Numbered from the stretch's first letter, positions 5,795-14,328 are shown. The stretch is DNA of 53,957 nucleotides from Bacteroidota bacterium (GCA_008933805.1 WBUH01000023.1:1-53957), one strand, 5' to 3'. A program made the numbers and translations. Notes: generated by a model from the sequence alone, not told the origin.

Positions 5795-7894
5795 TTACAC
5801 CTTTGTGTATCTGTATGTTCCTTTAATATTTGATGACAAATACTTTCCATGAGAACCTTCCGGTGGGTTTTCAATAAACTCTTCGGCAACATGTTTCGGA
5901 ACATCAAAATACTGATATGATGAACCCGATAGGAAACTAACTTCAAGGGTCTGAGAATTTTCGTCATAGCCAATTGAAGCAATAGTGGATGAAGTTACAT
6001 TAGTGATTTTCATTTTATCTGATTTTATAATATTTGGATGATTAGGGTTTTGTGATCTCCACACGCGCATTATATCTTCATAATCTTCTTTGGATACATT
6101 TCTTTTGATTCCCCATCCCCCTGGGCTTGTGGAATCAAAAGGTGGTTTTTCATCATATACTACTGGATCAAAACTATCTGGTCTTTTATCTTTGTCTGGC
6201 GCATCTATTAGCACGCGCATAGGTAATTTAACGGATTCACCTAATATAATTGCTTCTCCAGTTCTTAAAATAGGTAACATGTTTGTTAACCCTTCTAGAT
6301 TATCAGTAACAGCACTTGTAATATGAGATCTATCTGTTGAATTTGACAATCTAAGCGCGAAGAAGCTTCCACATTGAGAGAGAATTGTTGAGTTTATTTC
6401 AGAGGGCCTCTGACTAACTATCATTGCCCCTATTCCATATTTTCTGCCTTCTTTAGCGATTCTCTGGACAGTCTGTGATGCGAGTCCCGAGAAATTATCA
6501 TTAAGATAATTATGCGCTTCTTCCATCACAATTAATAACGGTCGATTTTTACCACCTTCGGAAAGTTTACGTGACCAAAATAAAGCGTCATATAATATTC
6601 TTAGTAGTACTCCTATAATTAAGTTGAGTACCGCTGTTGGAACACCTGATAAATCTAGAATTGTTATTGGTTTTTCACTTCCAATCCATCCTTGCAACAA
6701 TTCATCAAGGTCTTTTTCTACTTGACCATTTTCACCAGGAAGCCAAGCCCCAGGCTTAAAAATAAAGTCAAATCTTGGCACCCGAAGCTTTGAGCCTAAA
6801 GAATGAAGTTGTTGACCAATATTCAAAGTATCTGGCAAGTGCCCGACAAGGTCGCCATTAGCGTTATTAGTATTGATTTTTTTAAATATAGGAGGTGTAC
6901 CTGAAATCGGATTTCCACGTAACTCATTATTTTCTGAGTCGGTTTCAAAGGCTAAATTGTCTGTTGGCTGCCCCGGTCTGCTTCGATAATATTTCCCTAA
7001 GGTTTCAATATAAAGTTCATACCAAAGGTGGCATAAACTAAAAGGGATTGGGCTATCAACATTAAGATTATCTAAATCTGCTCCGTCTTTTGGGAAATTA
7101 ATTAGGGAGTTTTTCTTCTTTTCAAGTATACGCTCTAAAACAATAGTCTTATCCTTCTCATTAGAAAAGCCACCAAAACAAATTTCGACAAGCTCCTCAA
7201 AACTTAATGCCCAAAAGGGAAGAAATAACTCGTTTTCACCCAAACTTCTATCTGCATTAATTTTATAAACATTAGAGTTATCTCTTAATGCTTGACCATA
7301 TTCACCATGAATGTCCAGAATGACAATTCGCGAAGCAGGATAAATTTTAGGGTTAGCTAGTGCATTAATCAATGATGCGACTGTCGTTGATTTTCCAGAT
7401 CCAGTAGTTCCAACAACAGCGCTATGTCTAGTAATTAATTTATTTATATCTATTAATGCAGCAATTGACTCAGCACCAGAAATATGACCCACCTTTACAA
7501 AATATGGTTTATCCGGTTGTCCATATATTTTTTTTAAATCATTTTCAGAAACCAGGTGGACTTCATCACCAATAGTTGGGTATTGCGAAAGTCCCCTTTC
7601 AAACTTACCATTCCTCTGGCCTTCACCCAAAAGTTGGATATTCAGCCATCTATTACCGTAAGGTTGATTTGTTTGTTGAGTTTGGGGTACTGCGCTGGCT
7701 CCCACTTGTGTGACAATTCCGAAAAGCTCTATATATCCGATAGGAATTTTCACAAAACTCCCTATTTGGCCAATTCTATATCCCTCTCCATCTACGTAAG
7801 TAAGGCCAGAAAGTGCTTCATTCCCCAATGAAACACTTACAGATGTTCCTGTGACATCTTGAACAGTTCCTAAGTAAGTAGATTTACTCTCCAT
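5795..7894 (-). CDS. herA: HerA-type DNA translocase ATPase with C-terminal KTSC domain
   Basis: A 699-residue protein. An N-terminal beta-barrel (HAS-barrel-like, about 1-115) precedes a HerA/FtsK-class RecA core. That core has Walker A GTTGSGKST (162-170), VILDIHGEYG (191-200, typical of HerA), Walker B LLIVMEEAHNYL (453-464), and SQRPSEI (494-500) leading to the sensor/arginine-finger region. Residues about 635-697 form a KTSC domain (SSTIASIGYDENSQTLEVSF, then SYQYFDVPKHVAEEF). Known HerA proteins form hexamers around DNA. Partnered with SIR2 they make an antiphage complex. The start overlaps the SIR2 stop by 11 bp. The KTSC tail, found elsewhere in RNA- or nuclease-associated proteins, is unusual here and may recruit the nuclease or a nucleic acid. 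Confidence 0.9.
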   Translation of the reverse strand: MESKSTYLGTVQDVTGTSVSVSLGNEALSGLTYVDGEGYRIGQIGSFVKIPIGYIELFGIVTQVGASAVPQTQQTNQPYGNRWLNIQLLGEGQRNGKFERGLSQYPTIGDEVHLVSENDLKKIYGQPDKPYFVKVGHISGAESIAALIDINKLITRHSAVVGTTGSGKSTTVASLINALANPKIYPASRIVILDIHGEYGQALRDNSNVYKINADRSLGENELFLPFWALSFEELVEICFGGFSNEKDKTIVLERILEKKKNSLINFPKDGADLDNLNVDSPIPFSLCHLWYELYIETLGKYYRSRPGQPTDNLAFETDSENNELRGNPISGTPPIFKKINTNNANGDLVGHLPDTLNIGQQLHSLGSKLRVPRFDFIFKPGAWLPGENGQVEKDLDELLQGWIGSEKPITILDLSGVPTAVLNLIIGVLLRILYDALFWSRKLSEGGKNRPLLIVMEEAHNYLNDNFSGLASQTVQRIAKEGRKYGIGAMIVSQRPSEINSTILSQCGSFFALRLSNSTDRSHITSAVTDNLEGLTNMLPILRTGEAIILGESVKLPMRVLIDAPDKDKRPDSFDPVVYDEKPPFDSTSPGGWGIKRNVSKEDYEDIMRVWRSQNPNHPNIIKSDKMKITNVTSSTIASIGYDENSQTLEVSFLSGSSYQYFDVPKHVAEEFIENPPEGSHGKYLSSNIKGTYRYTKV

Positions 7895-9191
7895 GCTCCT
7901 CTATTTTAAACTGGTCCTTGCCAATTAGCTCCTGCAAAAAGTCACCAAGTATCGAGAAATCACCAAGTCGAAATTCATATCGAATTATTTCGTCGTCAGT
8001 TTCCTTACCTTCTGCATCTTTAATTTTTTCAATAAATCTTCTGACCGCATTGCCTATATTCTCGTCTTGTTCATATCCTATTTTTGTCGGAACCCATTTA
8101 GCTCTTAGGCCTCCGATTACAGCCTCATCATAGGCCCAAATACTTAAATTGGATCGATTTTCAGACAACTTCAAAGCTTGTTCATATCTCACAACTGCTT
8201 TTATAGCCTTGCTCCCATCAGAACATTCTTCTTCAATATTGGTAGATAAAGGTCCGAATAGTAGTCCTATCACCATTGCCGTTGGATTCGCTTTTAAAGC
8301 ACTAAGTATAGTGTCGTTTAGATGTTCATCACTAAATGAATAGCCCGACATTATTAACACGGCGGAATTTTGGCGCAGAAATTTATTAAGGCGGTCTATT
8401 AATGCCAAGTAAGGCATCTTTCTGCTTTGGTCATATTTTAAATGTGATGGGTGAATTATATAGGAATCATCTTCATCTAAACTTGTTGAGCGATATACTT
8501 CTTTCCCATTTAAATACCAATTAATAGAGCCGTGAATTTTCCAAAGCCTTGACCAATGTTTTGGTGTTAACCCATCTTCTACCGCTCTTAAATCAAAAAA
8601 AGGTTTTCGGGAACCCACAAACCCATCAAAATAAGGAACACCAATTTGTTCGAAAGCTTCTTCTAATAATAAATCATAATTCGTTGTAAAAATTTCAACA
8701 GGAGTGTCCCTTTCAATGTTATGTATCCATTTTGCTAATTTATGGTATGGAGTTTTGTTATCGGGTAAATCAACACGCAATTTCAGAGAGATTTTCTTAC
8801 AAATTTCGGCTTCAATATCAATTAATTCTTCTTCCGAAAGTCCTCTTACATTATTGGCTCCCTTTGAAATCTGTTTTAATCCTCTGACAAAACTTAGAAT
8901 ATCCTCTATATTAGGATTAGATTTATCTGTTTTTTCGATTTCTTGAATTAAGGTATTATAAATATCAGATATACTTTTTGACTTTTTGTCTCTTAGGTTT
9001 GTTTCTTTCTGTAACTCTTCCCCGATATATTTTGTCAGTCCTGCGACATCAGGAATTAGAGGCCATTTGCCATCAGGCATATTGACTGCTAGCGGGCAAC
9101 CTGCCGAAATAAAAAAACCAACTGGCTTTTTATCCTGAGATAATGTTTGTCTTAAATACTTTGATTGTCGAATCGGATCGTGAGAGCTCAT
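7884..9191 (-). CDS. SIR2-like NADase, defence effector
   Basis: A 435-residue protein with the SIR2-like Rossmann fold used in bacterial immunity. It shows GFFISAGCPLA (about 25-35, NAD-binding loop), EIFTTNYDLLLEEAF (166-180, with Asn171 and Asp173), WKIHGSINWY (217-226, with the catalytic-type His220) and IMSGYSFSDEHLND (280-293). Family members such as ThsA and SIR2-HerA effectors destroy NAD+ to stop an infected cell. It is the first gene of a three-gene operon and overlaps HerA by 11 bp, so HerA is its likely sensor or regulator. The catalytic Asn and His are both present, so it is probably active. It lies 190 bp from the tRNA-Pro 3' end and reads away from it. Confidence 0.9.
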   Translation of the reverse strand: MSSHDPIRQSKYLRQTLSQDKKPVGFFISAGCPLAVNMPDGKWPLIPDVAGLTKYIGEELQKETNLRDKKSKSISDIYNTLIQEIEKTDKSNPNIEDILSFVRGLKQISKGANNVRGLSEEELIDIEAEICKKISLKLRVDLPDNKTPYHKLAKWIHNIERDTPVEIFTTNYDLLLEEAFEQIGVPYFDGFVGSRKPFFDLRAVEDGLTPKHWSRLWKIHGSINWYLNGKEVYRSTSLDEDDSYIIHPSHLKYDQSRKMPYLALIDRLNKFLRQNSAVLIMSGYSFSDEHLNDTILSALKANPTAMVIGLLFGPLSTNIEEECSDGSKAIKAVVRYEQALKLSENRSNLSIWAYDEAVIGGLRAKWVPTKIGYEQDENIGNAVRRFIEKIKDAEGKETDDEIIRYEFRLGDFSILGDFLQELIGKDQFKIEEHGE

Positions 9192-9311
9192 CTGAATGCT
9201 AGGTTAGTTAGTTTAATAGGAGCAATAGCACTGCTACTTTTCCAAGGTAGTTTAAAACGCAATATAAACTATTCTAACTTTAAATACATCAATTGATTAA
9301 GGGTCAATTCT

Positions 9312-9332
9312 TTGTGCAAATCTTGTGCAAAT
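9312..9332. repeat. Direct repeat TTGTGCAAAT x2 next to tRNA-Pro
   Basis: Two exact 10-bp copies at 9312-9321 and 9323-9332, spaced 11 bp apart, 50 bp beyond the tRNA 3' end. The arrangement parallels the paired TGCCCCCA boxes near the integrase and may be an arm-type site at the island end, but the sequence differs, so it may belong to another, lost element. Confidence 0.5.
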
Positions 9333-9333
9333 G

Positions 9334-9369
9334 AAAAAGCCTTTCAGCTTTAAAATCGCTGAAAGGCTT
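9334..9369 (-). terminator. Terminator of tRNA-Pro
   Basis: Minus-strand stem from AAGCCTTTCAGC (9337-9348) and GCTGAAAGGCTT (9358-9369), 12 bp with a 9-nt loop, ending in a T-run (complement of 9334-9338). It follows the tRNA by 11 bp. Confidence 0.85.
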
Positions 9370-9380
9370 GTCTTTCTAAG

Positions 9381-9454
9381 TCGGGGTGGCAGGATTCGAA
9401 CCTACGACCCTCTGCTCCCAAAGCAGATGCGCTACCGGGCTGCGCTACACCCCG
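9381..9454 (-). tRNA. tRNA-Pro (anticodon UGG)
   Basis: The minus strand folds as a complete 74-nt cloverleaf. The acceptor is CGGGGTG (from 9454) with CACCCCG (to 9382) and discriminator A. The anticodon arm is TCTGC-TTTGGGA-GCAGA with anticodon TGG, and the T-arm has GGTTCGAATCC. CCA is not encoded. Its 3' end faces the island, as expected if this tRNA is the integration target. Confidence 0.97.
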
Positions 9455-9466
9455 AAAAAGGGAGTG

Positions 9467-9495
9467 CAAAGATATAAAAATACTTTACTTGTCAA
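9467..9495 (-). promoter_or_regulatory. Promoter of tRNA-Pro
   Basis: On the minus strand TTGACA (complement of 9490-9495) is followed after 15 bp by TATCTTTG (complement of 9467-9474), the Bacteroidota -7 type box. The predicted start falls a few bases before the tRNA 5' end at 9454. Confidence 0.6.
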
Positions 9496-9616
9496 GAAGG
9501 ATTTTTAGTTTCTGCAAAATATTTTACCAAACTGCCTGTGTAACAAACACTAATTTATAGCAAAAATATTTTAGTATCATGCAACGTATTAATGGCATCC
9601 CCTCCCTTTAGGGTGC

Positions 9617-10168
9617 ATGATGACAAAAACGTTGACGTTATCTTCTGACTACATACAACAGCCCGACCTTGTTGACCGCTGCATTAACGGGGAACGGCTG
9701 GCGCAAAAGCAATTGTACGACCAGTACAAGGCTGCCATGTTTACTATTGCCCTGCGCATACTAAACGATTACGACATGGCCTGCGATGCCTTGCAGGATG
9801 CTTTTATCGAAGTTTTTAAAGACCTGAAAACCTTTAAGCGGCAAAGTACGCTGGGGGCTTGGATAAAAACCATAGTGATAAGGCAGGCCGTGAAAAAGAG
9901 CAAGTTTGAATTCCGCTATCAACCGTTCGACCCGGAAGAACACGATAGTTTGGTAGAACAACTGCAACACATCAACTCGGCGGATATTGACAAGGCCATC
10001 AACCAACTGCCCGACGGATACCGCAGCGTATTTACATTGGTAACGGTAGAAGGATATAGTCACAAAGAAGCCGCAACTATTTTGGGTATCACAGAAGTAA
10101 CCTCACGTTCGCAGTTACATCATGCAAAAAAACAACTGCAAACCCTACTTAAAGAATTAAAGCCATGA
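9617..10168 (+). CDS. ECF-type RNA polymerase sigma factor
   Basis: A 183-residue sigma-70 family protein of the extracytoplasmic function class. Region 2 is at about 25-90 (AQKQLYDQYKAAMFTIALRI, then DALQDAFIEVFKDLKTF) with STLGAWIKTIVIRQAV at its end. Region 4 is at about 125-178 (INQLPDGYRSVFTLVTVEGYSHKEAA followed by the HTH ILGITEVTSRSQLHHAKKQL). Two adjacent ATGs (9617, 9620) are possible starts; GGG in TAGGGTGC lies just before them. The stop overlaps the next start by 4 bp (ATGA), so it is co-translated with the VWA protein, whose N-terminus looks like its anti-sigma anchor. Confidence 0.93.
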   Translation: MMTKTLTLSSDYIQQPDLVDRCINGERLAQKQLYDQYKAAMFTIALRILNDYDMACDALQDAFIEVFKDLKTFKRQSTLGAWIKTIVIRQAVKKSKFEFRYQPFDPEEHDSLVEQLQHINSADIDKAINQLPDGYRSVFTLVTVEGYSHKEAATILGITEVTSRSQLHHAKKQLQTLLKELKP

Positions 10169-12291
10169 CAAACGATATAAATAAGGGACTTGACCACTTG
10201 CCTCAAACCACTCCGCCTGACAGCGTGTGGGATAATATTGAGCTATCCCTTGATAAAGAAAAACGCCGCAAACTTCCGCTTTGGATTATATATACCACAG
10301 GAGCAGCAGCCTCACTGGCCATACTCATTTCTGCTTGGTTTGTGTATAACGGCGCAACTGAAACACAATTTGTAGTCCAAAACGAAACCTACGACTCTGC
10401 CCGCCAATACAATACGAATGAGGAGGAACTACCGAACATCACCATAATTGAAGAAAGCAAAACTGCTCAAGCAGAGGAAGACCAAAACACAACAACTAAC
10501 ACAGGTAATAAAAACATAGCTGCATCTAATAGCAATAAATCCCTTACTATAATTAGCAGTTCAGTTTCGCACACACCTAGCGCAAACACTTGGGCCTTTG
10601 GTGACGGCAACATTGTCCTTGGAGCTACTTCTCATAACTATACCGCTCCTATAGGTACTTATACAATAACCCAAAACCTTACCAGCGGTTTCACGCGTGA
10701 TTTGAACCTTTCCCCGGCACTTGGGGGTGCTGTTTCGTATGAATGGAATTTAGGAGAAGGTAGAACCGACGGGGTATTAAAAAATGAGGAAGACCTTACG
10801 GAATCGCTTACCACCAATTTAGGAATGTACAGTGATTCTGTGCTTTGGGACATTGGTTATGAAGAGCCGGAAAGCAGCGAAAGTTATGCTCCGTTGATTG
10901 AAAACGAATACCTGAGCCCTTTTAGTGAGCCACTTTCAACCTTTAGTATTGATGTGGACAATGCCTCCTACTCAAACGCCCGTCGTATGGTAGAGGGCGG
11001 CGAAAAACCACACAAAGATGCCATCAGGATTGAGGAGTTCATTAATTACTTCGATTACGATTATGTAGCCCCCAAAGGCAATGTCCCTTTCAATATTTAC
11101 ATGGAAACAGCCTCTTGCCCTTGGAATAAAAACACCCAAATTGTAGCCATAGGTCTGCAAGGCAAAGAAGCCGAGCGTTCAACGCTTCCCGCCAGCAACT
11201 TGGTGTTTCTGATAGATGTTTCAGGCTCGATGGAAGAAGAGAACAAACTCCCTTTGGTGAAAAAGACACTAAAGCTACTGGTTGACCAAATGGGCCCCAA
11301 AGACCGTATTTCAGTGGTTACCTATGCCGGAGCTGCTGGGTTAGCCCTCCCCTCTACCGCTTGCTCTGAGAAACAGGCCATAAAAAGTGCTATTGATAAT
11401 TTAGATGCAGGCGGCTCAACAGCGGGGGGTGAAGGGCTGGAATTGGCCTATAAAATTGCGGGTGAAAATTATGTGAAAAACGGAAACAACCGCATTATTT
11501 TGGTTACTGACGGTGATTTTAACGTAGGGCTGCACAGCGACGAGGACATGGAAACGCTGATTGAGCAAAAGCGCAAAGAAAAGGTGTTTCTTACCGTATG
11601 CGGCTTTGGTATGGGCAATTACAAAGACAGTAAAATGGAAATACTGGCCGATAAAGGCAATGGTAATTACTACTACATTGATAACTTTAAAGAAAGTAAA
11701 AAAGTATTTGTTACCGACCTTACAGGTACTTTGTTCACAATAGCTAAAGACGTTAAAATACAGGTAGAGTTCAATCCAAAGTTTGTAAAGGCTTACCGCC
11801 TTATCGGGTACGAAAACCGTAAAATGCCCCCGCAAGATTTTGACGACGACACCAAAGATGCAGGAGAATTGGGCGCAGGCCACACCGTTACTGCTTTGTA
11901 CGAAATTATACCCGTAGGTAGTACCCAAAACATTGAAGGCTTTTTTGATTTGAAGTATCAAGAAACTGAACGTAAAACAACCCTAAAAGACTACGGCAAT
12001 GAGTTGCTTACTGCCAAACTGCGCTATAAAAACCCCGACCAAGATGTGAGTAAACTACTGGTACAAACGTTGGTAAACAGTAATCAATCGTACGAAAAAG
12101 CCAGTGATAACTTGCGGTTTGCCTGCGGTGTTACCGCGTATGCCATGCTGCTCCGCGATTCAAAATTTAAAGGCGATGCCACCTACACCCTTGCCAAGCA
12201 ACTGTTGCAAAGCACTAAACTGAACGTTGCCAATGGCTATCGCGAGGAGTTGCTGAACCTTATTACCAAAACCGAACAGCTTTCGCAGTAA
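10165..12291 (+). CDS. Membrane-anchored VWA protein (YfbK-like) with anti-sigma-like head
   Basis: A 708-residue protein. Residues 1-37 are cytoplasmic and resemble the short anti-sigma segment of ECF-linked proteins (DHLPQTTPPDSVWDNIELSL). One membrane helix lies at about 38-61. A Ser/Thr/Asn-rich linker runs to about 250. The YfbK-type N-domain follows (STFSIDVDNASYSNARRMV), then a VWA domain with an intact MIDAS (Asp351-Val-Ser-Gly-Ser, LIDVSGSME), and a DUF3520-like C-domain (from about 520). The 4-bp overlap with the sigma gene points to a sigma/anti-sigma pair in which the periplasmic VWA domain senses a ligand; this role is inferred. It is followed by a strong terminator. Confidence 0.86.
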   Translation: MTNDINKGLDHLPQTTPPDSVWDNIELSLDKEKRRKLPLWIIYTTGAAASLAILISAWFVYNGATETQFVVQNETYDSARQYNTNEEELPNITIIEESKTAQAEEDQNTTTNTGNKNIAASNSNKSLTIISSSVSHTPSANTWAFGDGNIVLGATSHNYTAPIGTYTITQNLTSGFTRDLNLSPALGGAVSYEWNLGEGRTDGVLKNEEDLTESLTTNLGMYSDSVLWDIGYEEPESSESYAPLIENEYLSPFSEPLSTFSIDVDNASYSNARRMVEGGEKPHKDAIRIEEFINYFDYDYVAPKGNVPFNIYMETASCPWNKNTQIVAIGLQGKEAERSTLPASNLVFLIDVSGSMEEENKLPLVKKTLKLLVDQMGPKDRISVVTYAGAAGLALPSTACSEKQAIKSAIDNLDAGGSTAGGEGLELAYKIAGENYVKNGNNRIILVTDGDFNVGLHSDEDMETLIEQKRKEKVFLTVCGFGMGNYKDSKMEILADKGNGNYYYIDNFKESKKVFVTDLTGTLFTIAKDVKIQVEFNPKFVKAYRLIGYENRKMPPQDFDDDTKDAGELGAGHTVTALYEIIPVGSTQNIEGFFDLKYQETERKTTLKDYGNELLTAKLRYKNPDQDVSKLLVQTLVNSNQSYEKASDNLRFACGVTAYAMLLRDSKFKGDATYTLAKQLLQSTKLNVANGYREELLNLITKTEQLSQ

Positions 12292-12310
12292 TTTATAATA
12301 ACCTTTTGCG

Positions 12311-12354
12311 TAACCCCGCTGTAGATTTTAACTCTCGCAGCGGGGTTATTTTTT
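12311..12354 (+). terminator. Terminator of the sigma-VWA operon
   Basis: TAACCCCGCT (12311-12320) pairs with AGCGGGGTTA (12339-12348) and is followed by TTTTTT. It lies 20 bp after the VWA stop. Confidence 0.92.
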
Positions 12355-12362
12355 GTAACACT

Positions 12363-12370
12363 TACATTTG
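12363..12370 (+). promoter_or_regulatory. Candidate -7 box TACATTTG
   Basis: It matches the Bacteroidota TAnnTTTG element 22 bp before the ATG at 12392. No convincing -33 TTG was found at the right distance, so this is tentative. Confidence 0.4.
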
Positions 12371-12391
12371 TTGCAATAAATCCTGCAATTA

Positions 12392-12727
12392 ATGTTTGTT
12401 ACAATCACCTCTTTAGAGCTTAAGAACCCTTTCAAGTTTTTTGCACTTTCGCTATATGCATTAAGGATTATTAAGCAATTACAAAACACCCCTTGCATTG
12501 ATAAGAAAACTTCAGGCGTTTGGACAATGCATTACACCATGACTTTGTGGAATACTGAAGAAGACTTGAAAGCATTTGCCAAACAAGGTGCTCACCTTGA
12601 TGCCATGCGTAAAAGCGGATTGATAGCCAAACAAATACGCATACTTACCTACCAAGCCGATAAATTACCCGATTGGAAAACCGCCAAGCAAAAGCTGTTG
12701 ACTGAAGGGCGGGTTCACAATTTTTAG
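12392..12727 (+). CDS. Small ABM-like (dimeric alpha/beta barrel) protein
   Basis: A 111-residue protein without a signal peptide. The order is strand (FVTITSLELKNP), helix (FALSLYALRIIKQLQ), strand (TMHYTMTLWNTEEDLKAFAKQG), helix (HLDAMRKSG), then a strand and KLPDWKTAKQKL. This layout is typical of the antibiotic-monooxygenase-like ferredoxin fold (DUF3291/heme-degrading-type families). I cannot identify a substrate or catalytic residues. It stands alone between a terminator and the TerB-like gene. The fold call is moderate and the function unknown. Confidence 0.55.
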   Translation: MFVTITSLELKNPFKFFALSLYALRIIKQLQNTPCIDKKTSGVWTMHYTMTLWNTEEDLKAFAKQGAHLDAMRKSGLIAKQIRILTYQADKLPDWKTAKQKLLTEGRVHNF

Positions 12728-12776
12728 GCCTATAAAACTACTGACTTTCATCATTTTACTGTTGACAGAATAGCAA

Positions 12777-12784
12777 TAGCTTTG
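12777..12784 (+). promoter_or_regulatory. Candidate -7 box TAGCTTTG for the TerB-like gene
   Basis: A good TAnnTTTG match 21 bp before the ATG at 12806. A TTGACA at 12762-12767 is too close for the usual 17-23 bp spacing, so only the -7 element is called. Confidence 0.45.
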
Positions 12785-12805
12785 TACTATACTTGGTGTT
12801 GACTT

Positions 12806-13198
12806 ATGAAAAATAATGAAACTTTATACCGGCATTTGGGGTATTTATTTTACAGCATTGCCGCAGCCGATAAACACATAAATGCCGCTGAAATAGAAAC
12901 GCTTAAACACGCGGTAACGGAAAAATGGCTGGCGATAGATGAAAATACGGATGAGTTTGGTACCGATACCGCGCACTACATTAGTATTGCTTTTGACTAT
13001 TTAACCGAAGTTTTACCCGCTGCTGATAACGCCTACAAACACTTCGAAACATATTACAACAACCACAAAGAGGTATTTACCCCTGCACTTAAGAGCACTA
13101 TCATGGAAACCGCTCTTCTCATCATCCACTCGTTTGCAAGTAGTAACAAAGCCGAATTAAACATTTTAGGCCGCTTGGTACTCCTGTTCCAAAAGTAG
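12806..13198 (+). CDS. TerB-like helical protein
   Basis: A 130-residue, all-helical protein. The start YRHLGYLFYSIAAADKHINA and the following ETLKHAV match the TerB/tellurite-resistance-like fold, where an Ala-Asp-x-x-Ile/Glu helix pair recurs; the C-terminal half (ETALLIIHSFASSNKAELNIL) looks like the second repeat. Members of this fold occur in stress and defence contexts and often bind metal ions. No ter operon is present, so the cellular role is unknown. The gene has its own candidate promoter and stands alone between the ABM-like gene and ACMSD. Confidence 0.6.
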   Translation: MKNNETLYRHLGYLFYSIAAADKHINAAEIETLKHAVTEKWLAIDENTDEFGTDTAHYISIAFDYLTEVLPAADNAYKHFETYYNNHKEVFTPALKSTIMETALLIIHSFASSNKAELNILGRLVLLFQK

Positions 13199-13290
13199 TC
13201 GGCTGTACGGTGCGTGTACCCCTTCATAATTTTCCGTATTTTTGCAGTAACAATCGTATTTATTGCGGTGTTACATGAGAGAAAAACGGA

Positions 13291-14328
13291 ATGAAAATAG
13301 ATAGTCACGCACACATACTCCCCAAAACCTGGCCCGATTTAAAAAGCAAATACGGATACGGGGGGTTCATTTACATGGACCACCACAAGCCCGATGCGGC
13401 CCGCATGATGCGCGACGATGGTAAATTTTTTCGCGAGGTGCAGCAAAACTGCTGGGATCCCGAGGAAATTATCAAAGATATGAACGCCCACAACGTGGAT
13501 ATGATGGTGCTTTGCACCGTGCCTGTGTTGTTTAATTATTGGGCGAAACCCGAAGATACCTACGATTGGAGTATTTTCTTAAACGACCACATTGCTGAAG
13601 TACAAGCCAAATACCGCAAACGTTTTATTGCGTTGGGAACACTGCCCATGCAAAACATACCGCTGGCAATAAAAGAAATGAAACGCTGCCGCAATGTGTT
13701 GGGGTTGCCCGGCATACAAATTGGCAGTAACATACAAGGCAAAAACCTTGACGATAAGAGCTTTTTCCCGTTTTACGAGGCTGCCGAAGCTTTGGGCATG
13801 GCCTTGTTTATACACCCTTGGGACATGATGGGTACCGACCAAATGCCCAACTATTTTATGCCGTGGCTGGTGGGGATGCCTGCCGAAGAAAGCCGCGCTT
13901 TGTGCAGCCTGATTTTTGGCGGTGTATTTGATAAATTTCCCAAACTGCGCATTATGATAGCCCACGGCGGGGGTAGTTTCCCGTTTACGTTGGGACGTAT
14001 TTCACACGGCTACCAATGCCGCCCCGATTTGTGCAACGTAAACGATGTGCAAGACCCGCGCGAATACGTTGGCCGTTTTTGGGTAGACGGCATCACACAC
14101 GACAAAGACGCTATGCGCTACCTGATAAAACTGATGGGCGAAGACAAAATAATGTACGGCACGGATTACCCCTTCCCTTTGGGTGATTTGGAGCACGGCA
14201 AGTTTTTGGATGAAATGACCGACCTAAGTACCGCTACCAAACAAAAAATATTTGGCCACAATGTACTGGATTGGCTGGGCATGGAAGCCGTTGAAGGCGT
14301 TGGCGTGAGGTTGAGGGAGAATGTATAA
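13291..14328 (+). CDS. 2-amino-3-carboxymuconate-6-semialdehyde decarboxylase (ACMSD)
   Basis: A 345-residue amidohydrolase-fold enzyme that decarboxylates ACMS in the kynurenine route of tryptophan breakdown, diverting flux from quinolinate and NAD synthesis. It closely resembles eukaryotic ACMSD along its length: MKIDSHAHILPKTWPDL, QNCWDPEEI, LGTLPMQNIPLAIKEMKRC, PWLVGMPAEE, AHGGGSFPFTLGRISHG and YGTDYPFPLG. The zinc ligands are in place: His6, His8, His175 (FIHPWD), His225 (AHGGG) and Asp292. No other kynurenine genes lie nearby. A candidate -7 box TATTTTTG is at 13237-13244. The DUF2971 gene begins inside its stop region. Confidence 0.9.
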   Translation: MKIDSHAHILPKTWPDLKSKYGYGGFIYMDHHKPDAARMMRDDGKFFREVQQNCWDPEEIIKDMNAHNVDMMVLCTVPVLFNYWAKPEDTYDWSIFLNDHIAEVQAKYRKRFIALGTLPMQNIPLAIKEMKRCRNVLGLPGIQIGSNIQGKNLDDKSFFPFYEAAEALGMALFIHPWDMMGTDQMPNYFMPWLVGMPAEESRALCSLIFGGVFDKFPKLRIMIAHGGGSFPFTLGRISHGYQCRPDLCNVNDVQDPREYVGRFWVDGITHDKDAMRYLIKLMGEDKIMYGTDYPFPLGDLEHGKFLDEMTDLSTATKQKIFGHNVLDWLGMEAVEGVGVRLRENV

